The position numbers and the translations under genes are program-made. The notes beneath the pieces were generated by a model. The model saw only the letters and a program-made list of their open reading frames with translations, did not search any database and had not been told where the DNA came from. 64,000 bases of DNA from Pseudopyrenochaeta lycopersici (lineage: Eukaryota > Ascomycota > Dothideomycetes > Pleosporales > Pseudopyrenochaetaceae): assembly GCA_003313425.1 (NCBI GenBank), contig NHZP01000060.1, positions 1 to 64,000 of the forward strand. The letters run 5' to 3'. The stretch's first letter is position 1. Each line of letters opens with the position of its first letter. Shown here piece by piece: positions 1 through 10,705 of the stretch.

Positions 1-1005
1 TACGTAATCTTAAAAATATAAGTAGAAGTTCTAGAGAACTTATATAAGATTATTATCTAATAATACTATAATAATCTAATATATAGATACCTAGGAATTA
101 TAAAAACTATAGAGCTTATCTAATAAAACTACTATATTAAGAACTTAAGATAGAAAGTAGAGATATATATTAAGAAGTGTGTACTCTACTAACAGAATAA
201 ATATACTACGCACATACTTTATAGTAAATTACAGGTAATAAAGGTACCTATAAAACTATAGGAAGATATAGTAATAGACTTTATTATAGACTTACTTAAG
301 TCTATAAATAAAGTAACGAGATATAAGTATAACGTAATATATAATATAGTGTACAGATATATTAAATACGTAGAGTTTATACTGTTTAGAAAGAATTTTA
401 TAGTACTATAACTTACAGAAATAATAAAAGACTAAATATTCTAATACTATAGTATACTAAAGACTATTATAAGTAATAGGGATAAGCTGTTTATATCTAA
501 TTTCTAGTTAACCTTTATAGCTAAGATAAGTACCTAAAGGAAACTATCTATAGTATACTACCTAGAAACTAATAGATAAATAGAATAAATAAATAGAACC
601 TTAAAATAATACTTACAGGCGTATTATAATAAATAACAGAATAACTAGGTATTACTATTACTTGTAGTATAAATTATATTTAACAATAGTAAATCTAAAG
701 TAATAGGCAAAACACTGTTCTACGCCTATTATAGAAAACACCTAAACCTATTTAAAAGAAACTTTCTAAGTATTAAAGTAGAAGCTATAGTTAAAATAGT
801 AAGAGAACTATAAGTAACGCTAAAATAATTATAAGAAAGACTTAAGAAAAGATAAAGATAATAAATTTTATATATTAATAAGAAAAGAAAAACAGCGCCT
901 TAGCTAAAAAAGGGGGATAAAGTGTATTTACTTATAAGGAACTTATATATAAAATAACCTAATAAGGGATTAGACTACGTTAAAGTTAGACTATTTATAA
1001 TTAAG
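1..1005 (+). mobile_element. Ty3/gypsy chromovirus relic, integrase part (RIP-inactivated)
   Basis: Plus-strand translation gives an integrase core with RIP-type stops. Visible are a DFI segment near 280-300, a Arg-Asp-Lys-Leu-Phe-Ile-Ser-Asn-Phe block near 478-505, and the Thr-x-Arg-Lys-Leu-Ser ... Tyr ... Glu-Thr-Asn-Arg block (530-580) that matches the usual HPETDGQTE region. It starts outside the window. It is cut at 1006-1007 by a Fot1-like transposon and resumes at 2855 in the same frame. The product would have inserted retroelement cDNA into the nuclear genome. Gln and Trp codons read as TAA/TAG, so no protein is made. Confidence 0.85.
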
Positions 1006-1007
1006 TA

Positions 1008-2852
1008 ACGTGAGCGGCAAGCGAAACGCCCAGGTAAGCGAAACGCCCACTCTTGCCAAGACCACACCTCCTCTACCTTTAACTGCAATGTCTCAACAAC
1101 TTAATATTGAATTACTCCCTTATGAGGATAGAATTATCTTAGCTATCTAAGCAATAAAAAAAGACGCGACATTAAGTGATCGACGAGCTGCAGCAGTCTA
1201 CAACGTTCCTAGAAGGACTCTCCGCAACCGACGCGCTGGAAAGCTTTCACGACGCGACAGCCAACCCAACTCGTTAAAGCTTAACAGGCACGAGGAAGAC
1301 GCGATTATCCAATATATAAGGAAGCTAGACGCGCGAGGATTTGCCCCTGCACTGTCTTATCTCCGTGAGATAGCGAATTAGTTGCTGGCTGCTCGTGGTA
1401 GTGGCCAGGTGGGAGAAAAATGGGCTAGAAACTTCGTCTCTCGTAAGCCTGAGATTAAATCCCAACTAAGTAGGCCACGCGACTACCAGAGAGTCCTATG
1501 CAGCGATCCAGCTGTTATTAGCCCCTGGTTTGACCTTGTACGCAACATCAAAGCCAAGTACGGCGTCCTAGATGAAGATACCTATAACTTTGACGAGACT
1601 GGCTTTACTATGGGCGTAGGAGGGTCCGTCAAGGTGGTAACTGCGTCTGAGAGACGTACTCGACCACTGGGGATACAACCTGGCAACCGCGAGTGGGTGA
1701 CGTTGATTGCTGGTATCAACGCTATGGGCTAGACAATTCCACCCTTCATTATCTTCAAAGCTAAGAACCACGACAAGTCCTGGTTGCCTGATCTATCTAA
1801 GGGCTGGCGTATAGGCCTTAGTAAGAACGGCTGGACCAACAACGAACTTGGTTTAGCCTGGCTACAGTACTTTATCTAGCATACAGCAGCCCGGACAGTA
1901 GGTAGTTACTAGCTACTAGTAATTAATAGCCACGAGAGCTATAATTCACTTGCCTTCCAGGATCTATGTGAGGAGAACAAGATAATTACCCTCTGTATGC
2001 CTTCCCATTTATCCTATATCCTGCAGCCGCTTAATATGGGCTGCTTTGCGCTATTAAAGCAGGCATACCGGCGAGAGATTAGGGTCTTGGCAGATAGTTA
2101 CATTACCCACATTAACAAAAAAGCATTCCTAGCTTCCTTTAAGGAGGTATTCGAGACCTCGTTCTTACAGCAGAATATTCTATCTAGCTTCCAAGCAACT
2201 GGCCTAGTCCCACACAGCCCAGAGGTAGTGCTATCAAAGCTTAAGGTGAAGCCTCGCACGCCGACACCACCTCTACCAGGGCCTACCCCCTGGCACCCTA
2301 AAACACCTAGTAACGCCTGGGAGATAGAGGCTTAAACAACACTAATTATAAAGAGGATTCGTGACCATAAGAGTTCCTCTCTTGATTCTATTATTAAGAT
2401 AGTGTTATAAGTTAAAAAGGGATTAATATTAAAGGTACACTTACACACGTTGCTGGAAGCTAGAGTAGCTAGTCTTAAGCAGGCAAATAGAGCTGCTTCT
2501 GAGCGGAAAAAGCGTAAGAAAAAGCAGATCTAGCAGGGAGGGACCCTATTAAAGGAGGAGGGAGAGGACTTAATTACTTAGAGGGACGTTGATGCCTAAC
2601 TTAAGGTGGAGAGGCGTGCGGAGAGGGCTCAAACAGGTGCTAGTACAAGGGGTATCTGACGCTGTAAAACTTGTGGAGAGGCAGGACACAATAAGCGCAC
2701 GTGTAAGAAAGATATAGTAGAAGTAGAGGATTAATTTAAGCTACTATAAGCTGTAGTAGCTTTTTGTAGCATTGAGTTGTTAACGTGCAAAGTTGTAAAG
2801 CTTGGTGGGGTGGGCGTTTCGCTTACCTGGGCGTTTCGCTTGCCGCTCACGT
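1008..2852 (+). mobile_element. Fot1/pogo-type DNA transposon with perfect 43-bp TIRs
   Basis: Perfect terminal inverted repeats lie at 1008-1050 and 2810-2852, starting ACGTGAGCGGCAAGCG. Each contains two direct copies of AAGCGAAACGCCCA. TA is duplicated at 1006-1007 and 2853-2854, the target choice of Tc1/mariner-pogo elements. The 1,845-bp element carries one transposase frame on the plus strand. It is less AT-rich than its host chromovirus, so it arrived later or was hit by RIP less often. TIRs are intact but the transposase is broken, so it could move only with help from another copy. Confidence 0.95.
1088..2734 (+). pseudogene. Fot1/pogo transposase pseudogene with C-terminal zinc knuckle
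   Basis: One collinear frame of about 549 codons from ATG 1088 to TAA 2732-2734, broken only by TAA/TAG at likely Gln/Trp codons (for example 1379 and 1730). The order is: an N-terminal helix-turn-helix region (about 1120-1290), a CENP-B-like DNA-binding part, then a DDE nuclease. The first acidic site, Phe-Asp-Glu-Thr-Gly-Phe (about 1590-1610), is intact. The second and third expected Asp are Asn (AAT at 1925-1927 and 2033-2035), as RIP would produce. The C-terminus has a CCHC knuckle (C-x2-C-x4-H-x4-C, about 2667-2708) after a basic stretch. The enzyme would have cut and pasted the element; this copy cannot. Confidence 0.9.
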
Positions 2853-3200
2853 TAACGTAATAGACTAGTTACGTATATATTAGAACTACCTAAAGATGCG
2901 AAAATCTACTTAAGGTTCTATATTAAATTATTAGAACTTACGCACTTAATAATACTACTATAGAAGACTTTTAAGTATAAGACTAAAGAAGAAATAGAGT
3001 ATAAAGTTAAGAAGATCTTTAATAAAAGATACTTAAAGATTATAAAAAACTAATATAGAGAAAGGGAGTACCTTATAAAATAGAAAGACTACCCTAACTT
3101 AGAAAATATATAAGAACTTAAGTTAAACCTAGAAAACTATAAGGAATAAATTAGTAAATATAACTATAATAGAGAATAAAAAGAACTTAGATACTAAAAC
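2853..3200 (+). mobile_element. Chromovirus relic, integrase C-terminus with chromodomain
   Basis: Direct continuation of the relic at 1-1005, separated only by the Fot1-like insertion and one extra TA. The frame runs through a Thr-Tyr-Ile-Leu-Glu-Leu-Pro stretch (about 2873-2895) into a chromodomain (about 2975-3150) with recognisable Glu-Tyr-Leu-Ile-Lys-Trp-Lys-Asp-Tyr-Pro and Glu-Asn-Thr features, the Trp now a TAG. Chromodomains on fungal Ty3 integrases bind methylated histone H3 and steer insertion into heterochromatin, which fits this setting. Stops are of RIP type; the relic is inactive. Confidence 0.85.
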
Positions 3201-4396
3201 TATAACTAACTTAATCTAATAACGTAATTCCTAGAAGAAGAGGATTACCTTTAAGCTAAGATAGAGTAAAGACGCTTTAGTCTAGGGCAGAAGTCCTAGG
3301 TATTAGCTCTTATTTAAGAACGTTAACTTTATAGTTAATATCCTTAATTACCTCTAACGCTTTAATCTCTTCTGTAATATAACTAAAATTATCTACCTAT
3401 TACTATTTATAACGCTATAATAACTTTTATTATTTATAAAGTTAATTCTTTTTTGCGTGAGTAGTAAGAAGGGTATTTAGCGTCTTCTCTTCTGCGTTAT
3501 TAGCCTTAGCTTCTTACGCGTCTAACTAAGCTAATTCCATATCTAGATAAGAAAAGTTTAGGACTAGTATATCTACTAGCTTATATAATAATACCCTATT
3601 ATAATAATAATTTCTATACTTTTCTTTTAATAATAATATCTTATACTCTAACTTCTTTTTTAAATAATATTTATAAGAAACTATAGTAACCTAACTAATA
3701 GCGTTTATATAATCTCTAATAGAATAATAATAGGTAGTACTATAAGACGCTATAGGTTAGTTATAAGGATATAAGGACTAGAGAGGAGGATAGTATTACA
3801 AATAGGAAGTAGGAAGGCAGTAGTTATAAGGATAAGGGAGGAGGTATAGATAACTAATAAGGAGACTAAGCCTCTAAACTAACTAATAACGCTAAGGTTA
3901 CGTAATCCTAGGAAACCTACGCTAAGATAGACTATGTCCTATAGGATAGAGATAAACTTAGAAATCTTAGAGGGGGCCTTATAGAAATCCTATAAGATAA
4001 TTATATATATAGACTCGCATAATGTGGCCTTATAGTATATTATAATTAACTTAAGATAATCTATAAGTATACTACTATTTAATACTTCTACCTTTAACCT
4101 TCTTAGTACTGTATATCTACAGAATACTCTAAAGATACTAACTAGTTAACACTAGTTACTTTATATTATAACTACTTGATTAGATCTTTAATACTAGCGT
4201 GCACCATAAAAGACCCGCTTAAAACCTGCACTAACTGCGCAAAGTAGAGAGGGTAAGTATTATTCTCTCTCCTATAGCTAAGTTACAGTAATGCAGAACT
4301 ATCCCTTAACAATTATCTGTAGTGTAAAGTAAGTGCTATTACCTAAAACTATACGTCACAAAAAAAGGCTATATATAAGTAATATTCTAAGCTTTA
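3201..4396. other. RIP-degraded AT-rich stretch without a callable gene
   Basis: Follows the chromovirus 3' end. Both strands are full of stops. The minus strand between about 3240 and 3600 reads as a Lys/Glu/Gln-rich coiled-coil-like segment if RIP stops are read as Gln. A plus-strand stretch at about 4200-4250 has a Cys-x2-Cys. A coiled-coil Cys-rich relic lies next to the other chromovirus too (22232-22813), so this may be its counterpart, but I cannot show homology. Confidence 0.35.
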
Positions 4397-5528
4397 ACGT
4401 GTTCTACTACTACGCGCACGTCCCTACGGCTCGCACGCGAACGCGATTTTCCATCTAATCTTCAACACGCGATAACTCCATTAAAATAGCAAATATTTAG
4501 GCTACAGTTAATACCCTAAATTCCTTAAAGATAGGTAAATCTTTCTGTTATTTAGATTATATAAAAGAATTTAGTTATAATTAGTTAATACTATTAAAGA
4601 GGTATAGAGGTATATAGTAACTATATAAGTAGTATATTAAGAATAGTAGATTACTAAATACTAAGTAAGAAAGAGAGCTTATATAGTATATCTATAAGCT
4701 TTATATATAAAGGCTACCTTCTTCTAAGCTTATAATATAAAATTTTATAGCCTAGATAGCTTAGAGACTTATTAGTAAAAATTAAGCTAATTACTTTATT
4801 AAGTATTATAATATTAAGCTCTTCTTATATTAGGTATTTAGCCTTAATTATAACTACTTTAAAGCTAACTTAGCCTTTTAGTACGTACTCTACTTTAAGC
4901 TCTTTAAGTAAAAAATTAAAGAATATAAGATTAATACGCGTTAAATATATAATATAAATATAAAAGGCTTCTTTATTAGCGTACTATTTAAGGTTAAGCG
5001 TATCTTCTTAAAGATAATATATAAAGTAGGAAATTTAAAGTATATACTCTAAAATAGTAATTATAAGTAAGTAACTACTATAGCTTATATCTATACTAAT
5101 AGTGCTACTTTTACGCTTACTCTTATTTACTAAGCTTAATTAAGTTAGATTTAAAATATATAGTTATAAGACTTTAAGCATTAGTATTATAAATAGGGTA
5201 GCAAATAGGTAAAGGTTGGGGTTGGGTTGGGTTTGATTACATAAGACCCGTACTTAACCCAGCTCTATACCTAATCTTTATACGCTAGTAATAGGTATAG
5301 GTTAAGGTTACTGTAAATAGGTTAAGGTTAGGGTTAGGGTTATTAGCCTCAGGTACGTCTAGGTCTAACTAATTACGTCTTTTTTATATTAGGTCTAATA
5401 CTAACTAATATGTATCTAAAATAGCTAGTTATATTACTAATTATAGTAAATTATCATTATTACTAAGCAAACCTAGTAGGTACCTGTAACTAAACCTAGA
5501 CCTATACGTGCATAACCTTAGCCTTAAC

Positions 5529-7029
5529 CAGGGTTGCCGTTTTACTAAGTAATAGTAATTACTATTACTAGGTACCGTTAGTAATTACTATTACTTAGTA
5601 ATTAGTAATTACTATTTAGAATTTTTGTAATAGTAATAGTAATTACTATTACTATAAGCAATTAGTAATAGTAATTACTATTACTTAGTAATTAGTAATT
5701 ACTAAATAGTAAATAGTAATTACTAATTCTAAAAATAGATTATAGCTTATATATAATCTATAGTATAAGTATATAGTAATATTTAATAGTATAAACCTAT
5801 ACTATTAGCATAGAAGTTTCTAGTTTTAGTACTTAGTTCGTAAAAGTAAGGTTAATTCTTTATAGTAATTACAATCACTAGTCTATAAAAATAATTACTA
5901 GTACTTACTCTATAAATTTATAGTAGTACTAAAACCTAATAAGAAAGAAGTTAAATTTTATTCTAGCTTTTAATATTAACTCTACTTTCTTATTTTTATT
6001 AAGCTTTATATATAACTATATATATAGTAAATAATCTAAATAAATATAATTATAAAGTTTTAATTAGTAATAATAATTACTATTACTAGTAAAATAATAA
6101 CCTTAAGTTATTAAAGTTTTTAAAGTTTTTAACGTTCTTAACAACCTTAATAAACTTAACAATTTAACATATTATATTATATATAATACTACTACTAAAG
6201 CTATATTATTTACTAATAATAGTAATAGTAATTACTATTACTAATAAAGTAGTAACTGTAATAAAGTATTATAAGTATTATAAAACTAATTTTAAAATGT
6301 AGTTTAGTATATTTTTAATTATTTACTAATTTAGTTCTTTAAGAAAGTATTTTATATTATACTACTTATATAAAATATTTAGTTATCTAAATAAATATAA
6401 CTTTTTAGCTGTAAAAGAAGAGTTTATTAGAGACATTTTATATTTTTTAGATAGTTTAAATATCTATAATAAGATATTTTATACTATAGAGGAGTTAAAA
6501 GCTATTAAAACATATTCTAGTTTATATATAGACTTTATTAGTTCTAATTTAAAAGACCTAGAGCATTTAGAGTCTATAGTTAAAATAGGATAATAGTAGA
6601 GTATATACAACTTTTACTAAAAAAAAAGAAAAAAAAACTTGTAAAGTAATATAAAATTAAAAAAATATAATTAGTTAGTTAGTTATTTAGTTAAAAATAT
6701 ATGTATATATATATATATTTCTTTAAAACTATCAGAAGTAAATAATTATCTACGTTTATGTATATAGCATTATCTTAAATTTACTTACTATATAATAAGC
6801 TAGCTAGTAAAATATCTTAAAAACTATTATTTATATATTTCTATTTTTAGTAATAGTAATTACTTAGTAATTACTAAGTAATTACTATTAGACTTTTAGT
6901 AATTACTATAGTAATTACTAAGTACCTTTAGTAATAGTAATTACTATTACTATGTACCTTTAGTAATTAGTAATTACTTTTACTTAGTAATTACTAAGTA
7001 ATTACTATTACTAAAAAACGGCAACCCTG
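5529..7029 (+). mobile_element. CAGGGTTGCCGTTTT transposon, copy E1 (8-bp target duplication)
   Basis: Inverted ends CAGGGTTGCCGTTTT (5529) and AAAACGGCAACCCTG (ending 7029) are flanked by an exact 8-bp duplication GCCTTAAC (5521-5528 and 7030-7037). Subterminal regions are dense in the palindromic motif TAGTAATAGTAATTACTA. The 1,501-bp element carries a short plus-strand ORF remnant (6379-6593). Ends and duplication length fit the hAT or a similar 8-bp superfamily; the protein does not settle which. An empty site is visible in the related sequence at 18624-18631. Confidence 0.9.
6379..6593 (+). pseudogene. C-terminal ORF remnant of the CAGGG element E1
   Basis: About 71 open codons ending TAA TAG, homologous to the end of the 150-codon ORF in copy E2 (38362-38811, minus). 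The two differ by a few substitutions such as Val/Ile and Asn-Glu/Lys-Asp. I do not recognise the protein family. The segment has no Gln or Trp codons and no internal stop, unlike everything around it. Upstream coding sequence is missing, so this copy is internally deleted. Confidence 0.6.
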
Positions 7030-8511
7030 GCCTTAACCTAACCTAGAGTCTATGCGACCCAACCAAAACCTATACTCTTAGTCCGTGCGACCTAACTCTA
7101 ACCCCAACCTACTTATCTATAACCCTATACCTAACCTATACCCATAGCGGGTACTCGTAACCTATTTGCTAGTTGCTACCCTAATTATAAAGCTTTTTTT
7201 ACTTCTTTACTAAATAGATAGATAAGTAACTAGCTAAGCCTAGTATAGCTTAAATAAGTATTTAATTATAAAATAAAAGTAAAAGCTAAGTAATCTTAGA
7301 AGCTACTTATTCTTAATAGCTATAAATCTTATATATTTATAAATTTTATAAACTACTATAATAAGAATAAGATCCTCCTTACTATCTATTCTTCTTACTT
7401 AACCTATATACTTTAGCTACTTAATATTTATATATTTATGCCTCTTATAGCTACTTACTATTATAAGCTATCTAGCTTTATAGAGTAGACTTAGAGTATT
7501 AGCTTAATTACTAAGTAAAATTTCTTTTAACTCTTCTATTAAGCCTAAAGCTTATCTTTTACTAAGTAAGCTATTTTTAAAGCTTCTAAAGCTATAAAGC
7601 TCTTACTTTTTAACTCTAATACTATTTTTATAATTTAAAGTAGTACTAAGTAGTAATTCTAAGCTCTTATTAAGTAAGAGCTCTTCTTTTATACTTAGTA
7701 TAAGTAACTAAAGAAAGATAGAGAGGCTACTAAAGTAAGCTATAGATAATATTTATAATAATAAGTTAAAGAAGCTTAGCTAATCTTTTTACGCTATCTT
7801 AGTTTAAAATACTTTACTTTAATATAAGAATTTATAGCTTAAAAAAGCTCTTAGTAATAAGTAGAAGTATAAGAAGTATAGTAAGGCCTTACTTTTTAAG
7901 TTTCTCTAAGATTATAATAGTAGTATAATATTCTAGTTACTCTTAAAAGTTAAAGCTACTTATAAGTACTAAAAGTAAAAAAATACTATAGTATAGTAGC
8001 TATAATACTAAAAAAGTAAACCTATAAAGATTTATACGTAATAGAAGCTTACTAAAGCTAAACTACTTAAATAAAAGTAAAGAATAAAGATTATAACTAA
8101 AGAGAAGTAAGATAGTAAGAAAGCCTTAAAAGTAGCTTAGTAAGAAAAAGTAAAAGTTACTAAAGAAATTTAGAAATAACTCTAGTAAGATATAAAGATA
8201 TCTAAAAAAAGTAAGAAGTAAATTTTTAAGCTAAGTAGAGTTAAAGAAGCAGTAGTAGTTAAAGAAGAGCTTATTATTATATAAGACGCTATAGTAGCTA
8301 CTTCTTATTAAGAGTAACTAATTAAGCTACTATAGAGGCTGCTTATATAATCTAGTACTATAAAACTATTATATATTGTACTATAAGCTTACTACTAAGA
8401 AATCTTACTATAATATATTATATACGTAGCTGTAGAGCCTTATTTAGTTTAGTAGTTATATTAGTTTTTGCGTGCGAGCTGTAGAGACGTGCGCGTGGTA
8501 GTAGAACACGT

Positions 8512-8653
8512 TATTAAAACAAAATTTATAGAAAAAAGTAACAGAACGTAAATAATAATAAAACTCTACTAGTGTATATAATAATATAACTTAGTTTAGA
8601 ATAAAATAATTTTAAACTAAGCTAAGAAAATAATAAAAAGAGTATTATACTTA
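8512..8653. other. AT-rich spacer between the Fot1-like element and the solo LTR
   Basis: AT-rich DNA on both sides of the solo LTR; no ORF or motif seen. Confidence 0.4.
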
Positions 8654-9040
8654 TGTTGCAATCCTGCCGGGACCCCGTCCTAGTAGCCCTAACTAAACCT
8701 CACGGGTAGTGGACAGACAACCGAGATCACGTGACGTGCTCAGTTGATTAGTATGATCAGTAGTACTGAGCACACCGAGTATACTGAGCAATCCCCATAA
8801 TCTCTATAATATAATTCACAACAATAAACCCTTATAGCTTATTATGTTTAACTTAATATTATACTCTATAGTAGAGTGATAGTAATACTAATTATTCTTA
8901 ACCCTTAGTACTCTTTACAGAAGCGCCCTCTTACTGTCTTAGTACTAAACCCCTGTCTATCGAGTCCCTTACTCTATCTCTGAGAACTAACCTTACAGTC
9001 TTACTAGTTATCCTCACTAATAACTTTTAAGATCTTCACA
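8654..9040 (-). mobile_element. Solo LTR (387 bp) with 5-bp target duplication
   Basis: On the minus strand it runs from TGTGAAGATC to GGATTGCAACA (TG...CA). ACTTA flanks it exactly (8649-8653 and 9041-9045). A related 388-bp LTR lies at 21759-22146 in the opposite orientation, next to a gag relic. No coding sequence adjoins this copy, so the rest of the element was lost, probably by LTR-LTR recombination. It still holds GC-containing blocks such as CACGTGACG, so it is only moderately RIPed. Confidence 0.92.
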
Positions 9041-9045
9041 ACTTA

Positions 9046-9400
9046 GTCTTAGAGATATAAAATAATTAAAACTTAGAGTTTACAAAAGAAGCTTTTTATC
9101 TAGCTATTAATACTTTAATTAAGCTTTCTTTAATAATATAGTTAATTATTAGTACTTTATATTAGTTAGTTACTTCAGCTAAGCTAGCTAAGTTAGGCTA
9201 AGTTTGTAAGAGCTTAAACTTTACAAACCAGCTGCAACTTAGTAAAATGCAGCAGCTGTTGCTTAGCTTTTGTACCTAGCTAACCTAACCCTAGCACTAC
9301 AACTAAGAGCTCTCTCTTATCTATTTAGGTAAGCCTCTCCTTCTGAAGGTAAGGGGTATCTACTATTTCATCTACATCCTTTTAAATAGAGTTTATTTAA
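9046..9400. other. Transition from RIPed DNA to normal composition, no gene seen
   Basis: AT content falls along this stretch. A near-palindrome around CAGCTGCAACTTAG/AGCAGCTGTTGC lies at about 9228-9265. It is upstream of the broken gene at 9421 and may include its promoter, but no clear element is visible. Confidence 0.3.
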
Positions 9401-9420
9401 CTAGAATGTCCTAACTGTGA

Positions 9421-10705
9421 ATGGTAGACAGTAAGCAAATTGAGCCAAAGAATACCGAGGAGGAACAAAAGAAGGCGGAAGAAACCAAGAAGCTGCAAAA
9501 TCTAGGCAAGCAGAGGAGAACAAAAGAAGGGACGACGCGGCAAGGCAGAAACAAGCGGAAGAGAAAAGAAAAGTGGACGACGCCGAAAAGCCACGAAATT
9601 CAAAATAAGCTAAATAGAAAGACGGGAAAGATACAAACAAGAAGACTAAAGAGGATACTGAAATGGAGAGGGAGAAGAAATTGAAAGGTATTGCTCTTTC
9701 CTGCCAATGAAAAACTTTCCTCATTCAATGCAGCGGAGTGGGACGAATTACTCAACGCATTCAAAGAGGTGAGTTACACCCCTGATTTGATTGGGAAGAT
9801 TAAAGATGGAGGCAAGTATCGGGAAGCTTCCAAAACCATCAATAAATGGGCCAATGTTGCAGCTGGATGTGCCCCAACTATCAAGGCAGAATCAACCTCT
9901 CCAGATACAATTATAGGTACCAGGGTCAGGCAAGAGGAGATTGCTTACCTTCAAGAATAATAAAGTTGTCGCCTCAGACAAAGCAACTGAACAAACAACC
10001 TTCAAGGTCCTTGACGCGGACTGGGGCGACAACGAACTTTCGGAACCCTTCATGAAGCAGGTGAGTTTATAGAACGCGATGTATGTTTGGACTGACAAAA
10101 TTTCAGCATCGTACTGATTACCCACTCTTTCTAGTGATCTGGTATCAGTACTTTCGCGGAGAGGGTGAAAATATCAAGATCAGGAAACAGATTGCCGGCA
10201 TGTGAGTAGGTGACGCAGGAGCTCTTCATAGCGAAAAAGGCCCTGGTCACAAGGTCTGTTGATGGTTACTTTGAGCCAGACATAGTAATAATCGACCATA
10301 AGACACCCTGGAGCCCTAAGTCAAGGGGCGCCATCAAAGATGGTGATGAGGTTCACATGTATTGTCATTCTTTCTACGCAGGAGCATATCGAAGCGTGGA
10401 GGAGCCACCATATTATGGTGCTCCCTTGACGACCAATGCCTCGCCTGAAGAAGATGAATTGAAGGTTTTGAAGTTTTGTTACCAGGACCTTATTACTCAG
10501 CACGTCTCTTCAATAATGCCTATCTACACAAAGGGGAAGGAAATTGAGTTTTTGAGGTAAAACTATAATCAAAAGGCCTCAATCGAGGATTTGATCGTGG
10601 GTAAGAGTCAGATACCCAGCGAACAGAAATTCAGATTTATCGAAAGTTCTTCGGTACCAATGATCCGCACGTTCGAGCGGAGGTGGTCGATTTTCTTAGC
10701 TTGAA
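9421..10705 (+). pseudogene. Broken low-RIP gene of unknown function with one intron
   Basis: Base composition is normal, unlike the TE around it. Open pieces lie in changing frames: a Lys/Glu-rich coiled-coil-like start from ATG 9421 (the heptad-like part continues in another frame from about 9510), then about 9691-9960, about 9955-10060, and 10210-10560. A credible intron of 46 bp lies at 10061-10106 (GTGAGT...TTTCAG, with an ACTGAC branch-like motif); joined, it reads on through Arg-Gly-Glu-Gly to a TGA-like stop near 10202. The frame breaks suggest a decayed gene rather than several genes. I recognise no domain. Exact start and end are uncertain. Confidence 0.45.

Larger units (their letters stand above)
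5194..7183. mobile_element. Non-autonomous hAT element (TAGGGTAGCAA ends, 8-bp target duplication)
   Basis: Ends are TAGGGTAGCAA and its inverse TTGCTACCCTA. The 8-bp duplication ATTATAAA flanks it exactly (5186-5193 and 7184-7191), as in hAT elements. Without the inner element it is only about 481 bp with no coding capacity. Subterminal DNA is rich in GGGTT/GGTTAGGG-like repeats, usual for transposase-binding regions. Its 3' end matches the terminus at 18485, which adjoins a hAT transposase relic, so this is probably an internal-deletion derivative of that family. It sits inside the Fot1-like transposase. Confidence 0.9.
4490..8450 (+). pseudogene. Pogo/Tc5-like transposase relic, split into 4490-5185 and 7192-8450
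   Basis: The 5' part shows a Tc5-type DNA-binding region (Gln-Glu-Leu ... Leu-Pro-Ser-Ser/Pro ... Ile-Ala pattern, about 4660-4760). It then has the first catalytic block near 4950, where Met-Asp reads Ile-Asn. The frame stops at 5185 in the nested hAT. It resumes after 7191 with a Trp-Thr-Ser-Asn-like block, then Arg-Leu-Leu-Ile-Leu-Asn (about 7310-7335) and Leu-Gln-Leu-Leu-Asn-Ile (about 7410-7430). The second and third catalytic Asp are therefore also Asn. Stops are TAA/TAG throughout; long dead. Confidence 0.8.
4397..8511 (+). mobile_element. Second Fot1/pogo-type transposon, interrupted by nested elements
   Basis: TIRs of about 42 bp at 4397-4438 and 8470-8511 start ACGTGTTCTACTAC and differ at three transitions. 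TA is duplicated at 4395-4396 and 8512-8513. Removing the nested insertion (5194-7183 plus one 8-bp duplication) leaves 2,117 bp, a normal Fot1-class size. It is far more AT-rich than the element at 1008-2852, so it is older or more heavily RIPed. The TIR start ACGTG resembles the first element, but the proteins differ. Confidence 0.92.

Noticed and set aside
5529..7029. Arrays of TAGTAATAGTAATTACTA considered as CRISPR or satellite
   Set aside because: Unequal spacing, palindromic, and confined to both ends of a transposon with TIRs and target duplications.
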